DNA of 64,000 nt from Tepidibacter formicigenes DSM 15518 (GTDB lineage: Bacteria; Bacillota; Clostridia; Peptostreptococcales; Peptostreptococcaceae), in the NCBI RefSeq assembly GCF_900142235.1, contig NZ_FRAE01000005.1:39478-103477 (forward strand). Direction: 5' to 3'. Every line of letters starts with the position of its first letter. The first letter of the stretch is position 1. The notes beneath the pieces are model-generated. The model saw only the letters and a program-made list of their open reading frames with translations, was not told the origin of the DNA and searched no databases. The translations under genes were made by a program, and so were the position numbers. Positions 19,864-28,726 of this stretch are shown here, in pieces.

Positions 19864-21047
19864 CAATATGTTATCAATAGGCTCTTTATCCTATTTTCTA
19901 TAGATTCTTATTCTCTATAGTTCAGACTATATCATCTACCTAATTTTCTTAGGTAGTCGGGCGCTCGTGGATTAGTTTATTCCTAAAGCTGGTCACCAAT
20001 CTAGTCGTTGCACCTTCCTACTTACTTTTATGCCCTTCAGTAGGCTTGGCTCAGGATCACCATCTCAGGCTTTTCCTGAATTCACCCGATTTGCATTAAC
20101 AATTACTTGTTAATGGCGCTTAACACTTCTTGCCATTTATTAAATTTTCTTTCAAGGTAGATATTTGCATCATTATATAGATATTCAAATATATTAACCA
20201 TATCTCTCCTAGCACTACATTCTAAATATTTCATATACTCTGTCCTTGAATTTGTATATGAAAACTTTCCGGGAATATACCTTTCCATATCCTTTAGAAA
20301 AGCTACTGTGCCTATAATAGAAAAACGCGGAGAACTGTATCTATATATCTTTATACTTCCATCTTTCATTTTATGATATGAAGTAGATAATCCAAGGGAA
20401 ATAGAACCATCTCCATCAAAATAACCACGAATAAAATGTCTTATAAATTTTTTATTTATACATGGGATTTTTTGTAACTCAGCTGATTTCCCTGGATAAA
20501 TACCTAGATTTCTTAAATCTAAAGCCATTCTTTTGGACGAAAAATTAAGTACAATTTTTGGCTTGCTATTTTTATAATTTCCACCTTTTTTCTCATATCT
20601 TAATTTTCCTGTAAATTCAATTTCACTAGCTATTCTTTCAAGTAGGCATTTATCTTGTTCTATAAGGGATATAACTATATTGTTAAATTTTTCATTTCCT
20701 ACAAAGCCATCAGCATATAATAATCCCAATATATAAGACTTCTCTTGGCTATCTATTTCTTTAAAATAAAATTCGTTTAGAGTATATCTGTTTCTCCTTT
20801 TTGTATTTATCTCAGCTTCTTTAAGTACTCTAGCAACAGATCGCTTTGATACTTGAAGTGCTTCAATAATGTCTTTAAATTCAAAGCCTTTATTAAACAT
20901 AATTATTATATTATTCTTATCTACCTCTGTAAGATTATTATACGGTTTCATATAGATACACTTCCTTCTATTCATTATTATCTATAGTGTATCTTATTGA
21001 ATGTTTTTTATTCGTATTATTTAATAAATGTCACTAGTGCATTGTTA
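19864..21047 (-). ncRNA. Group I self-splicing intron 2 of dnaE, carrying a LAGLIDADG ORF
   Basis: 1184 bases. The 5' exon ends in T (GCG-T) and the intron ends in G (CATATTG), the group I rule; this is also the junction that restores AFNKSH. The core lies downstream of the ORF in the usual order: P (GAATTCAGGAA, 20073-20083), Q (ATCCTGAGCCAAGC, 20044-20057), R (GTGCAACGACTAGATTGG, 19996-20013) and S (GATGATATAGTCTGAAC, 19920-19936). P4 pairs TTCAGG with CCTGAG and P7 pairs GACTA with TAGTC. The endonuclease ORF occupies the 5' part, before P3/P4. The P1 helix with the exon was not resolved by eye. Continuing translation from exon 2 stops after four intron codons. Confidence 0.93.
20103..20951 (-). 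CDS. LAGLIDADG homing endonuclease encoded in dnaE intron 2
   Basis: 282 residues from the ATG at 20951, preceded by AGAAGGAAG; an ATG 24 bases earlier (20975) gives 290 residues but has no ribosome site. An N-terminal helix-turn-helix (NNIIIMFNKGFEFKDIIEAL ... VSKRSVARVLKEAE) is followed by two LAGLIDADG helices, YILGLLYADGFV and HFIRGYFDGDGSIS, with the catalytic acidic residue in each. One polypeptide with two motifs should cut as a monomer. Such enzymes cleave intronless alleles and drive intron spread. An 8-bp hairpin (AGATACAC/GTGTATCT) encloses the ribosome site. The frame looks intact. Confidence 0.92.
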   Translation of the reverse strand: MKPYNNLTEVDKNNIIIMFNKGFEFKDIIEALQVSKRSVARVLKEAEINTKRRNRYTLNEFYFKEIDSQEKSYILGLLYADGFVGNEKFNNIVISLIEQDKCLLERIASEIEFTGKLRYEKKGGNYKNSKPKIVLNFSSKRMALDLRNLGIYPGKSAELQKIPCINKKFIRHFIRGYFDGDGSISLGLSTSYHKMKDGSIKIYRYSSPRFSIIGTVAFLKDMERYIPGKFSYTNSRTEYMKYLECSARRDMVNIFEYLYNDANIYLERKFNKWQEVLSAINK

Positions 21048-22107
21048 ACGCATACTTTGCAAAGTCTATCATATCATCATATATTTTATTAGCTGCATCT
21101 TCTGGTACTCCATTTCTCACACAGCCTGGAATTTCTATATTTCCATTTTCATCTAATTTCCCATATATAAAATACTGTCTTTCCTGCTCCATTACATCCA
21201 TTTTTTTCTTACCCATGGCACGTCTAACAAGGTCACTTCTTCCATAAGAATATCCTGCAAGATCTCTAACAGTCTGCATAACCTGTTCTTGGTAAACCAA
21301 ACAGCCATAAGTCACATTAAGTATAGGTTCAAGCTTTTCATGAATATATTTTACATCTTGAGGATTATTTTTATTTTTAATATACATAGGAATTGAATCC
21401 ATAGGTCCTGGTCTATATAGTGATATTCCAGCTACTATATCTTCAAAATTATCTGGCTTTAATTCTTTCATAAACTGTCTCATTCCAGCACTTTCTAATT
21501 GAAATATTCCAAGTGTATTTCCTGAACTTAAAAGTTCATATACTTTTGAATCATCATAATCCATTTTAGAAAAATCTATCTTTATTCCGTGTTTTTTATA
21601 TATAAGATCAAGTGCATCTCTTATTACCGTTAATGTTCTAAGCCCTAAAAAGTCCATTTTTAAAAGACCTAACTCTTCTAAAGTAGTCATTGTAAATTGA
21701 GTTGTAACTCCATTTTCATGCATATAAAGAGGCACATATTTGTCTACTGACTCTTTAGATATAACAACACCTGCTGCATGAGTTGATGCATGTCTTGGCA
21801 TACCTTCAAGAGCTCTTGATAAATCTATAACTTCCTTTACAACTTCATCTTCATCATACATTTTCTTTAAATTTTTATTAATTTCAAGAGCTTTGTCTAT
21901 TGTCATTCCTAGGGCAAATGGAATTTCCTTTGCTATTTTATCTACCTCAGCATAGCTAACATCAAGTACTCTTCCAACATCTCTTATTGCAGCTTTTGCA
22001 CCCATTGTTCCAAATGTTATAATTTGAGCTACATGATCTTCTCCATATTTTCGTTTTACATAATCTATTACTTCTTCTCTTCTCTCATAACAGAAATCAA
22101 TATCAAT
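21048..22107 (-). CDS. dnaE: DNA polymerase III alpha subunit DnaE, exon 2 (central catalytic part)
   Basis: Second coding segment, residues 399-751 plus the first base of codon 752. It begins IDIDFCYERREEVIDYVKRKYG, completing the PD|IDIDF catalytic motif, and includes ITFGTMGAKAAIRDVGRVLD, the third catalytic aspartate region (LLKMDFLGLRTLTVI), ISLYRPGPMDSIP, YQEQVM and RRAMGKKKMDVM. It ends DMIDFAKYA plus one base. The first 34 codons lie upstream of the first in-frame ATG, so they are coding only after splicing. Without splicing the reading frame stops four codons into intron 2. Confidence 0.95.
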
Positions 22108-23294
22108 CCTTTATACCCTTCTCTTTCAAGAGGGAGTAGACCATATCTTTCCCCTCAGCATAACCTGTTAGGGGATGCCCCGCTTCGAACTCTTTATGAG
22201 CCCTACGTCCCTTTGGACTGGTCGTTGAACTTTCTCCTATTCGGAGCTTAGCTGCTGATTATCCAATTCAACCAATTTTTAAGCATTCACGCCTAGGCTT
22301 GTTTCATCCTTACGTTGTAGCTTGGTTGACTCTAAGGACTTCCCAGCAATTCAAGGCACTTTAACTATAATGTTTCCATTATAGACGACTGTGTATTATA
22401 TTGCATAATTCTTTATATCTATTATATTTTCTATCAAGATATATGGTTGAATCTTTATAAATTAAATCTAAAAATTTTTTAACTTGATTATTTCCACCTA
22501 ACTCTATACTATAAACTTTGTCTGTTTTTCTTCTTTGATAAAACTTATTAATTGTAGCAATATTATTTTCTTCTATAAATTTTTTAATAAAATTTAACAT
22601 GTTTTTTACACCAACTATTTTTACACGAAACTCTTTTTTATTACTTGAATTATAAGTAATTGTTCCATCTCCATCCATATATCCTCTAATAAAATGAGGA
22701 ACTAAATCTTTTTTTATATTAGGTGGCTCTAATCTCAATGTTTTATTTTCAATTACTCCATGTTTAACAAGATTATTAAAAATTTCCTCTCCAAATATTT
22801 GAATTCTACAATATTGCTTCTTACTATAACTATTTTCAATTGGGTTATATACTTTTATTGGATATGTTGCTTCTATAGATTTTTTAAATTTTTCTAAATG
22901 TTCTTTATCATCAATAGATAATGCAATACCAAACATTTTACTTTTTCCATTTCTTTTTACATATCCATCTGCATATATAAAACCTAACCAATATGCTTTC
23001 TCTGAATTATTAATTTCTTTAAAATAATCCTTATTGTAATTATAAAATCTACTATTTTCTTTATTAGTTCTTAATTCTCCTAAATGTTTCTTTATTAAAT
23101 AAGCTATTCCAGAGGCTGTACATTTAAAATGTTTAGATATTTGTACTGTACTTAATCCTGATTTATACATTTCAACCATATATCTCTGTTGTTCGTGTGT
23201 AAATTTAGATTTTCTCGGCATAATATATTCTCCTTATTAAAGACACTATTATTTTGTGTAATTTTTTTCAAAAAAATTATGCAATATATTTACA
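22108..23294 (-). ncRNA. Group I self-splicing intron 1 of dnaE, carrying a LAGLIDADG ORF
   Basis: 1187 bases. The 5' exon ends ...CCAGAT and the intron ends ...AAAGG, so the last exon base is U and the last intron base G. Core boxes on the minus strand: P (GAATTGCTGGGAA, 22340-22352), Q (AATCAGCAGCTAAGC, 22246-22260), R (GTTCAACGACCAGTCC, 22215-22230) and S (AAGATATGGTCT, 22138-22149). P4 pairs GCTG with CAGC and P7 pairs ACCA with TGGT. A CTATAATG/CATTATAG hairpin overlaps the endonuclease ORF end. The ORF lies between the 5' splice site and P3/P4. The reading frame from exon 1 stops after five intron codons. P1 was not resolved by eye. Confidence 0.94.
22379..23221 (-). CDS. LAGLIDADG homing endonuclease encoded in dnaE intron 1
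   Basis: 280 residues, ATG behind AAGGAG. An N-terminal helix-turn-helix (QRYMVEMYKSGLSTVQISKHF ... CTASGIAYLIKKHLGE) precedes two LAGLIDADG helices, AYWLGFIYADGYVK and HFIRGYMDGDGTIT, both with the acidic residue kept. It resembles the intron 2 enzyme in architecture, but the sequences have diverged well beyond recent duplication. The frame is free-standing, with its own ribosome site inside the intron, and is not fused in frame to dnaE, which rules out an intein. Confidence 0.92.
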   Translation of the reverse strand: MPRKSKFTHEQQRYMVEMYKSGLSTVQISKHFKCTASGIAYLIKKHLGELRTNKENSRFYNYNKDYFKEINNSEKAYWLGFIYADGYVKRNGKSKMFGIALSIDDKEHLEKFKKSIEATYPIKVYNPIENSYSKKQYCRIQIFGEEIFNNLVKHGVIENKTLRLEPPNIKKDLVPHFIRGYMDGDGTITYNSSNKKEFRVKIVGVKNMLNFIKKFIEENNIATINKFYQRRKTDKVYSIELGGNNQVKKFLDLIYKDSTIYLDRKYNRYKELCNIIHSRL

Positions 23295-24488
23295 ATCTGG
23301 CATAGATACCCTTTCTGGGTTTAAAAATCTTTCAAAAATAAGACCGTATTTAATAGGATCTATATCTGTTATTTTAAGCGAATATGCAACTATAGAGCCT
23401 GCTGCACTACCTCTTCCAGGTCCTACCATTATATTGTTTTCTTTAGCAAAATTTATAAAATCCCAAACAATTAAGAAATACTCAACATATCCCATATTTT
23501 CTATAACATCTAACTCATAATTAAGCCTTTTTATTATTTCATCTGATGGATTTTCAAACCTTTCTTTTAATCCATCCATACAAAGTTTTCTTAAATAACT
23601 ACTTGGTGTAAAACCATTTGGAACTTCATATTTTGGAAGATGTATTTGATTAAAATCAAATTCTACATTACATCTTTGAGCTATTTTTACTGTATTTTCC
23701 AAAGCACTTTGTGTATATGAGAATAAATCATACATCTCCTCTTTTGATTTTAAATAAAACTCATCAGTTTCAAATTTCATTCTATGTTCATCTTGAAGTA
23801 TTTTTCCTGTTTGAATACAAAGAAGTATATCATGTGTTTTTGAATCCTCTTTATTTACATAATGAACATCATTAGTAGCAACAAGAGGTATTCCTGTTTC
23901 TTCTGATAGTTTAATAAGACTTAAATTAACTTCCCTTTGTTCTTTTAAACCATGATCTTGAAGCTCTAGGTAAAAATTGTCTTGTCCAAATATTTTATTT
24001 AATTTAAGTGCTATTCTCTTTGCTTTTTCATAGTTTCTATTTAATAAGCTTTGCTGAACATCTCCTCCAAGACAAGCTGAAAGAGCAATAATTCCTTCAC
24101 TATGCTTTTGAAGTTCCTCAAAGTCAACTCTAGGCTTATAGTAAAATCCTTCTACATATCCAGTTGATACTAGTTTTATTAAGTTCTTATATCCTGTCAT
24201 ATCTTTTGCAAGAAGTACTAAATGTCCTTGGTATTTATCAAGTTTAGGATCTTTATCTCTTAAGGAACGTGATGCTGTATATACTTCACATCCTATAATT
24301 GGTTTTATTCCTTCTTTTTTTGCTTTTTTATAAAAGTCGATAACTCCAAACATACAGCCATGGTCTGTTATAGCAACAGCTTGCATATTAAGCTCTTTGA
24401 CCCTTTTTATTAGTTTATCTATCCGCGAAAAACCATCGAGTAAACTATACTCAGTATGAACATGAAGATGAATAAAATCTTCAATCAT
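23295..24488 (-). CDS. dnaE: DNA polymerase III alpha subunit DnaE, exon 1 (PHP and N-terminal part)
   Basis: First coding segment, exactly 398 codons. It begins [20 protein letters not shown], the PHP domain with its HxH motif, and continues through [26 protein letters not shown] and [23 protein letters not shown] to [11 protein letters not shown] is the start of PDIDIDF, whose aspartates bind the catalytic metals. An unspliced transcript would give a 403-residue product ending in five intron codons, with the PHP domain but no polymerase active site. bioA lies upstream, convergence-free, on the same strand. Confidence 0.95.
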
Positions 24489-24621
24489 TTTACCTTCACC
24501 TCCCTATAAAAATTTAATAATAAATACTTCTTTATTTTATCATGAATATATATACCTTGTGGATATTGTCCATTAATTGACAATGTATAATTATCATATA
24601 ATCTTAAATATTTAAAGACAC

Positions 24622-24654
24622 GAAAAAAAAATCCCGTACTTTTTTAATACGAGA
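24622..24654 (-). terminator. Intrinsic terminator after bioA
   Basis: On the minus strand TCTCGTA/TACGGGA hairpin with one G-U pair, followed by nine T. It separates the biotin operon from dnaE. Confidence 0.8.
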
Positions 24655-24673
24655 CTTCACTATATATTCTCTA

Positions 24674-26023
24674 TTAATTATTTTTAAAGTATTCTATAAT
24701 AGAATCCCTTGCAGTATTTACCATTAAATCCATTTCTTCTTCATTTATTACATATGGAGGCATAAAATATATAATATTTCCTAGAGGCCTTAAAAGTACT
24801 CCTTTTCTAAGTGCTATTTTATATATGTTATATCCCACTCTTTTTCTAAAGTCAAATTCTTCTTTTGTTTCTTTATTTTTTACAAGCTCTATTGCACCAA
24901 TCATTCCAATTTGTCTGTACTCTCCTAAATGAGGAATATATGGTAATATACCTTCTATTTTTTCTTTCAATTTATTTGATTTATATATATTATTTTCTAA
25001 TATATTTTCTTCTTTAAATATTTTTAAAGTTTCACAAGCAACACTACATCCAAGAGCATTTCCACTGTAGCTGTGGCTGTGTAAAAATGCTTTCATTTTA
25101 TTATAATCATCATAGAAGGCATCATAAATTTTATCACTCATAAGTGTTAAAGAAAGAGGTAAATAACCTGCTGTAAGCCCTTTAGATAGACACATTATAT
25201 CTGGAGAAATATGAGCATGCTCACAAGCAAACATTTTCCCTGTTCTTCCAAAGCCTACAGCAATTTCATCAGCAATCAAATTAATATCATATTCATCACA
25301 AAGCTTTCTAAGCTTTTTAAGATAACTAGGGGAGTAAATTTTCATTCCAGAAGCACATTGAACTATAGGTTCAATTATTATACCACTTATTTCTTCATGT
25401 TTTCCTATAACAACTCTCTGTATGTCTTCAAAGCATTGTGCACTACAGTTTTTTCTATCTTTATTATACTTACATCTATAACAATCAGGTCCATCTACTT
25501 TTATAGTATCTAAAAGTATAGGCTTATATATTTTATTATAAAAATCTATATTTCCTACAGATAAAGCTCCAATAGTCTCTCCATGATATGCATCTTTTAT
25601 TGCTAAAAACTTTTTCTTTTTAGTTTTTCCTGTTTGCTGATGGTATTGGAAACTAAGCTTTAAAGCTACTTCAATGGAAGATGATCCATTATCAGAAAAA
25701 AATACCTTTTTAAGTCTATCAGGAGTTATATTTACAATATTTTCTGCAAGTTCAATAGCTTTTTCGTGTGAAAAATTAGCAAATATAACATGTTCTAATT
25801 TCTGTGATTGATTATATAATGCTTTATTTATTCTTTCATTAGAATGTCCAAATAAATTTACCCACCAAGAAGACACTGCATCTAAATATCTATTTTCATC
25901 TGTATCATAAAGGAAAACTCCCTCTCCCTTTTTTATAATTATAGGAGGAAAAGTCTCATAATCCTTCATTTGAGAACAGGGATGCCATATATATTTTAAA
26001 TCTTTTTCTTGAAGTTTATTCAT
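24674..26023 (-). CDS. bioA: Adenosylmethionine-8-amino-7-oxononanoate aminotransferase
   Basis: 449 residues, ATG behind AAAGGAGAG. Class III aminotransferase features: [12 protein letters not shown] (BioA-specific start), [28 protein letters not shown], the aspartate of [21 protein letters not shown], and the PLP lysine in [18 protein letters not shown]. It makes diaminopelargonate from KAPA using S-adenosylmethionine. It is the last gene of bioY-bioB-bioD-bioA, 13 bases after bioD. No bioF, bioC or bioH is in the window, so KAPA must come from a locus elsewhere or from outside the cell. Confidence 0.96.
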   Translation of the reverse strand: MNKLQEKDLKYIWHPCSQMKDYETFPPIIIKKGEGVFLYDTDENRYLDAVSSWWVNLFGHSNERINKALYNQSQKLEHVIFANFSHEKAIELAENIVNITPDRLKKVFFSDNGSSSIEVALKLSFQYHQQTGKTKKKKFLAIKDAYHGETIGALSVGNIDFYNKIYKPILLDTIKVDGPDCYRCKYNKDRKNCSAQCFEDIQRVVIGKHEEISGIIIEPIVQCASGMKIYSPSYLKKLRKLCDEYDINLIADEIAVGFGRTGKMFACEHAHISPDIMCLSKGLTAGYLPLSLTLMSDKIYDAFYDDYNKMKAFLHSHSYSGNALGCSVACETLKIFKEENILENNIYKSNKLKEKIEGILPYIPHLGEYRQIGMIGAIELVKNKETKEEFDFRKRVGYNIYKIALRKGVLLRPLGNIIYFMPPYVINEEEMDLMVNTARDSIIEYFKNN

Positions 26024-26036
26024 TTTATTCTCTCCT

Positions 26037-26717
26037 TTAAAACAACTCTAAAATATTATCTATATTTATATTTTTTTCATACTCATTTTTTATTGTATTT
26101 TTATCTAAATTTTCTAGTTTACTTATTTTTGAAATCACTTTAAGTTTTGTTATATTTTTTATAATGTTAATGTTATCCTCTTCATAAAACTTACCACTAT
26201 ATTCATTTATTATTATTCCTTTTACATATATCCCTTTACTTTTTGCAAATTCATATGTTAGAATAGTATGATTTATAGTTCCAACCCCTGCTCTTGCTAC
26301 AATAACACAAGGTAGTTTTAAGTCTTTTACAAGATTATAAATATAATACTCATTTCCTATTAAAGGAACAATTATTCCTCCAGCCCCTTCAACTACAACA
26401 TAATCATATTTTTTTATTAGTTCTTTATATGTATCTAATATTTTTTCTTTTTTAATAGTTATATTTTCTATTTTAGATGCAAGATGAGGTGAAACTCCCT
26501 CTTCAAAACAATATGAGTTCATAAAGTCATAACGTTCCTCTATATGGCATACATCTTTTACAAACTTTACATCAATAGGAATTATTCCTCCACTTTGAAT
26601 TGGTTTAAAATAACATGCTTTATATTCATTTTTTCTAAGCATATAAGTAATACCAGCGCTTACAAAAGTTTTTCCAACATCAGTATCAGTTCCTATTATA
26701 AATACTCCTTTTCCCAA
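26037..26717 (-). CDS. bioD: Dethiobiotin synthetase
   Basis: 226 residues with the P-loop [14 protein letters not shown] at the N-terminus, the BioD signatures YFKPIQSGG and [11 protein letters not shown], and normal length. It forms the ureido ring of dethiobiotin from diaminopelargonate, CO2 and ATP. The start codon is TTG (TTG GGA AAA GGA), supported by AAGGAAG upstream and by the conserved start of the family ([11 protein letters not shown]). It lies 12 bases after bioB and 13 before bioA. Confidence 0.95.
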   Translation of the reverse strand: MGKGVFIIGTDTDVGKTFVSAGITYMLRKNEYKACYFKPIQSGGIIPIDVKFVKDVCHIEERYDFMNSYCFEEGVSPHLASKIENITIKKEKILDTYKELIKKYDYVVVEGAGGIIVPLIGNEYYIYNLVKDLKLPCVIVARAGVGTINHTILTYEFAKSKGIYVKGIIINEYSGKFYEEDNINIIKNITKLKVISKISKLENLDKNTIKNEYEKNINIDNILELF

Positions 26718-26729
26718 AATACCACTTCC

Positions 26730-27707
26730 TTATATCTCTAACCCTTCGCATATTATCATCTCTTTATCCTTTTCTATATCACTTCCAATAGTAGTTAGAT
26801 AGTCTCCAACAAGTGCTGAATTAACTCCTGATCTAAATCCTATATTCTGCTTATCTTTAAGAGCTATTCTTCCTCCAGCATATCTTATATATGAATCAGG
26901 AATTATATATCTATAAATAGCCATTGTTTTTAATATTTCAATAGGAGATAAAGCTTTTATATTTTCAAATGGAGTTCCTTTTATGGGATTTAAGATATTT
27001 ATTGGTATAGATTTTATATTTAAATTTTTTATCTCAAATGCCATTTTTACTCGATCTTCCATACCTTCATTCATTCCTATTATTCCTCCACAGCAAATAT
27101 CAAGTCCAGCTTTTATACAATTTTTTATTGTGTTTACTCTATCTCGATAAGTATGTGTTGTACATATATTTTCATAATTATTACTACTAGTTTCTAAATT
27201 ATGATGATACATACTTACTCCAGCTTCTTTTAATTTTAGGGCTTGATCATAAGTTATAATGCCATGGGATGCACATAAGTTTAAGTTTGTGTCTTTGCTT
27301 AATTTTCTATAAATATCTAATATTTTTTCAAAGTCATCTCCTTCAATCCCTCTTCCACTAGTAACTAAAGAAAATCTATGTACTCCTTTTTTCTCCATAT
27401 CTAAAGCTCTTTTTAAAACCTCATCATAACTTAAAAGAGGATATTCTTTAACACCTGTATTATAATGAGCAGATTGAGAACAGTATTTACAATCTTCACT
27501 GCATCTTCCAGATTTAGCATTTATTATTGTACATAAATCAACTTTATTACCTACAAACTCTTTTCTTATTTCATTTCCTCCATTAAGTAAAGCTTCAATA
27601 CTTTCAATATCATTTTCATCTATATTTGCTATTTTAATTGCTTCTTCATAATTTAAATCTTCTCCATTTAGAACTTTATTCTTAATTGTTTCTATAAAAA
27701 GCTTCAT
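26730..27707 (-). CDS. bioB: Biotin synthase (radical SAM)
   Basis: 325 residues from the ATG at 27707; an ATG nine bases earlier abuts the AAAGGAG box too closely. The radical SAM cluster motif is present as GRCSEDCKYCSQSAHY, followed by FSLVTSGRG, MYHHNLETSSNNY, GGIIGMNE and the C-terminal RYAGGRIAL. BioB inserts sulfur into dethiobiotin using a 4Fe-4S and an auxiliary 2Fe-2S cluster. It follows bioY by 14 bases under the same BirA-type control. Confidence 0.96.
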   Translation of the reverse strand: MKLFIETIKNKVLNGEDLNYEEAIKIANIDENDIESIEALLNGGNEIRKEFVGNKVDLCTIINAKSGRCSEDCKYCSQSAHYNTGVKEYPLLSYDEVLKRALDMEKKGVHRFSLVTSGRGIEGDDFEKILDIYRKLSKDTNLNLCASHGIITYDQALKLKEAGVSMYHHNLETSSNNYENICTTHTYRDRVNTIKNCIKAGLDICCGGIIGMNEGMEDRVKMAFEIKNLNIKSIPINILNPIKGTPFENIKALSPIEILKTMAIYRYIIPDSYIRYAGGRIALKDKQNIGFRSGVNSALVGDYLTTIGSDIEKDKEMIICEGLEI

Positions 27708-27721
27708 TTTATTCATCTCCT

Positions 27722-28291
27722 TTATTTAACAAGCTCTTTCTTAAATCCTGCTTTTCTAATAGCAGGTATTACATATAAAGATGTAACAGAAACTAATACG
27801 CTTAAAATTAAATCTGATGTTATATAAGGAGTGAACCCAGCTGCAATAGCACTTCTTATTGACATTTCTTTTTTCATATATAAATTTATTATCATATATA
27901 GATATGAAACTCCAAATAAATAGACAAAGAATAACCCTATCAATACAGGAGCGAATATCTTTGTAAAGCTTACTTTATCTAAATTCTCAGTTAATTTTCC
28001 AACTACATAAGAACATACTATAAATCCTATTAAATATCCAAATGTAGGTTGAAATATGTAAGTTATTCCTCCCCCATTCGCAAAAACAGGTATACCTATT
28101 AAACCTATTCCTACATATAAAAGCTGTGAATACATTCCATACTTTCCCCCAAGAAAAATTCCAGAATAAGCACAGAATAAAAATTGTAGCGTAAAAGGAA
28201 CTATTGGAGTTGGTATTTTTATAAAAGCTCCAATTGCTGTAAGTGCTGCAAATATAGAAATTAAAATCATATCACGAGTTTTTATTTTCAT
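27722..28291 (-). CDS. bioY: Biotin ECF transporter substrate-binding component BioY
   Basis: 189 residues from the ATG at 28291 (AAAGGGG upstream); an upstream extension to 28357 would run through the promoter. The sequence begins MKIKTRDMILISIFAALTAIGAFIKIP and has the BioY core TPIVPFTLQFLFCAYSGIFLGGKYG with about six membrane helices. BioY binds biotin and works alone or with the shared ECF energising module. It heads the biotin operon, so import and synthesis are switched together. Confidence 0.95.
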   Translation of the reverse strand: MKIKTRDMILISIFAALTAIGAFIKIPTPIVPFTLQFLFCAYSGIFLGGKYGMYSQLLYVGIGLIGIPVFANGGGITYIFQPTFGYLIGFIVCSYVVGKLTENLDKVSFTKIFAPVLIGLFFVYLFGVSYLYMIINLYMKKEMSIRSAIAAGFTPYITSDLILSVLVSVTSLYVIPAIRKAGFKKELVK

Positions 28292-28328
28292 AATTAATCC
28301 CCTTTCTTTAGTAAATTTTTCTAGGAAG

Positions 28329-28382
28329 ATTGTATAGCATATTATTTTATTTGTCAACCTATTTTTATTTTTAGTTTACAAA
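28329..28382 (-). promoter_or_regulatory. bioYBDA promoter overlapped by a BirA-type operator
   Basis: On the minus strand TTGACA (28352-28357) and TACAAT (28329-28334) have 17-base spacing. The plus-strand text TTGTCAACC at 28351 and AGTTTACAA ending near 28382 form the spaced inverted repeat typical of BirA operators (TTGTAAACC...GGTTTACAA), covering the -35 box. Repression by biotin-loaded BirA is inferred; birA is not in the window. Confidence 0.8.
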
Positions 28383-28410
28383 TAATTTTTAATTATCTTT
28401 TTTGTATTTA

Positions 28411-28457
28411 AACAATAAAAAAAGAATGCTCAAAACTAAGCATTCTTTTTTTATTGT
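28411..28457 (-). terminator. Intrinsic terminator after ptsH
   Basis: AAAAAAAGAATGCT and AGCATTCTTTTTTT pair with a short loop, within the longer flanking AACAATA/TATTGTT. It isolates ptsH from the bio operon. Confidence 0.9.
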
Positions 28458-28459
28458 TA

Positions 28460-28726
28460 TTATATTTCTAGTAACTTTTTAGTTAAAAGTTCTTCCATGG
28501 CCTTCATTGCTTCTTTTTCATCAGGCCCATCTATAATTATAGTTATTTCTTCACCTTTTGATATACCTAATGCCATAATTCCCATTATAGATTTTCCGTT
28601 AACCTTATTTTGATTCTGCTCAACAAAGATTTCCGATGTGAATTTGTTAGCAGTTTGAACAAATAAAGCTGCCGGCCTTGCATGAAGACCTATAGGATTT
28701 AATATTTTAAACTCTTTTCTTATCAT
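28460..28726 (-). CDS. ptsH: Phosphocarrier protein HPr
   Basis: 88 residues. The EI phosphorylation site His is present ([14 protein letters not shown]), as is the regulatory serine region ([12 protein letters not shown]) for HPr kinase. In Bacillus the protein encoded after whiA is Crh, which lacks that histidine; here the histidine is present, so this should be a true HPr that carries phosphate in the PTS. It overlaps whiA by four bases (ATGA), so the two are translationally coupled. No ptsI lies alongside. Confidence 0.93.
   Translation of the reverse strand: MIRKEFKILNPIGLHARPAALFVQTANKFTSEIFVEQNQNKVNGKSIMGIMALGISKGEEITIIIDGPDEKEAMKAMEELLTKKLLEI

Noticed and set aside
19864..23294. IStron (group I intron plus IS605-type transposase), as in Clostridioides
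   Set aside because: The only ORFs inside are LAGLIDADG enzymes; no TnpA or TnpB sequence is present.
18647..24488. dnaE interrupted by inteins
   Set aside because: Both inserts have stop codons in the host frame within five codons, and the endonuclease ORFs have their own ribosome sites. Splice-rule bases and P/Q/R/S boxes fit group I introns.
18647..24488. dnaE as a disrupted pseudogene
   Set aside because: The joined exons give exactly 1157 codons with all conserved motifs and no frameshift, which would not be expected after decay.
28460..28726. Crh instead of HPr, because it follows whiA
   Set aside because: The phosphorylatable histidine (GLHARPA) is present, which Crh lacks.
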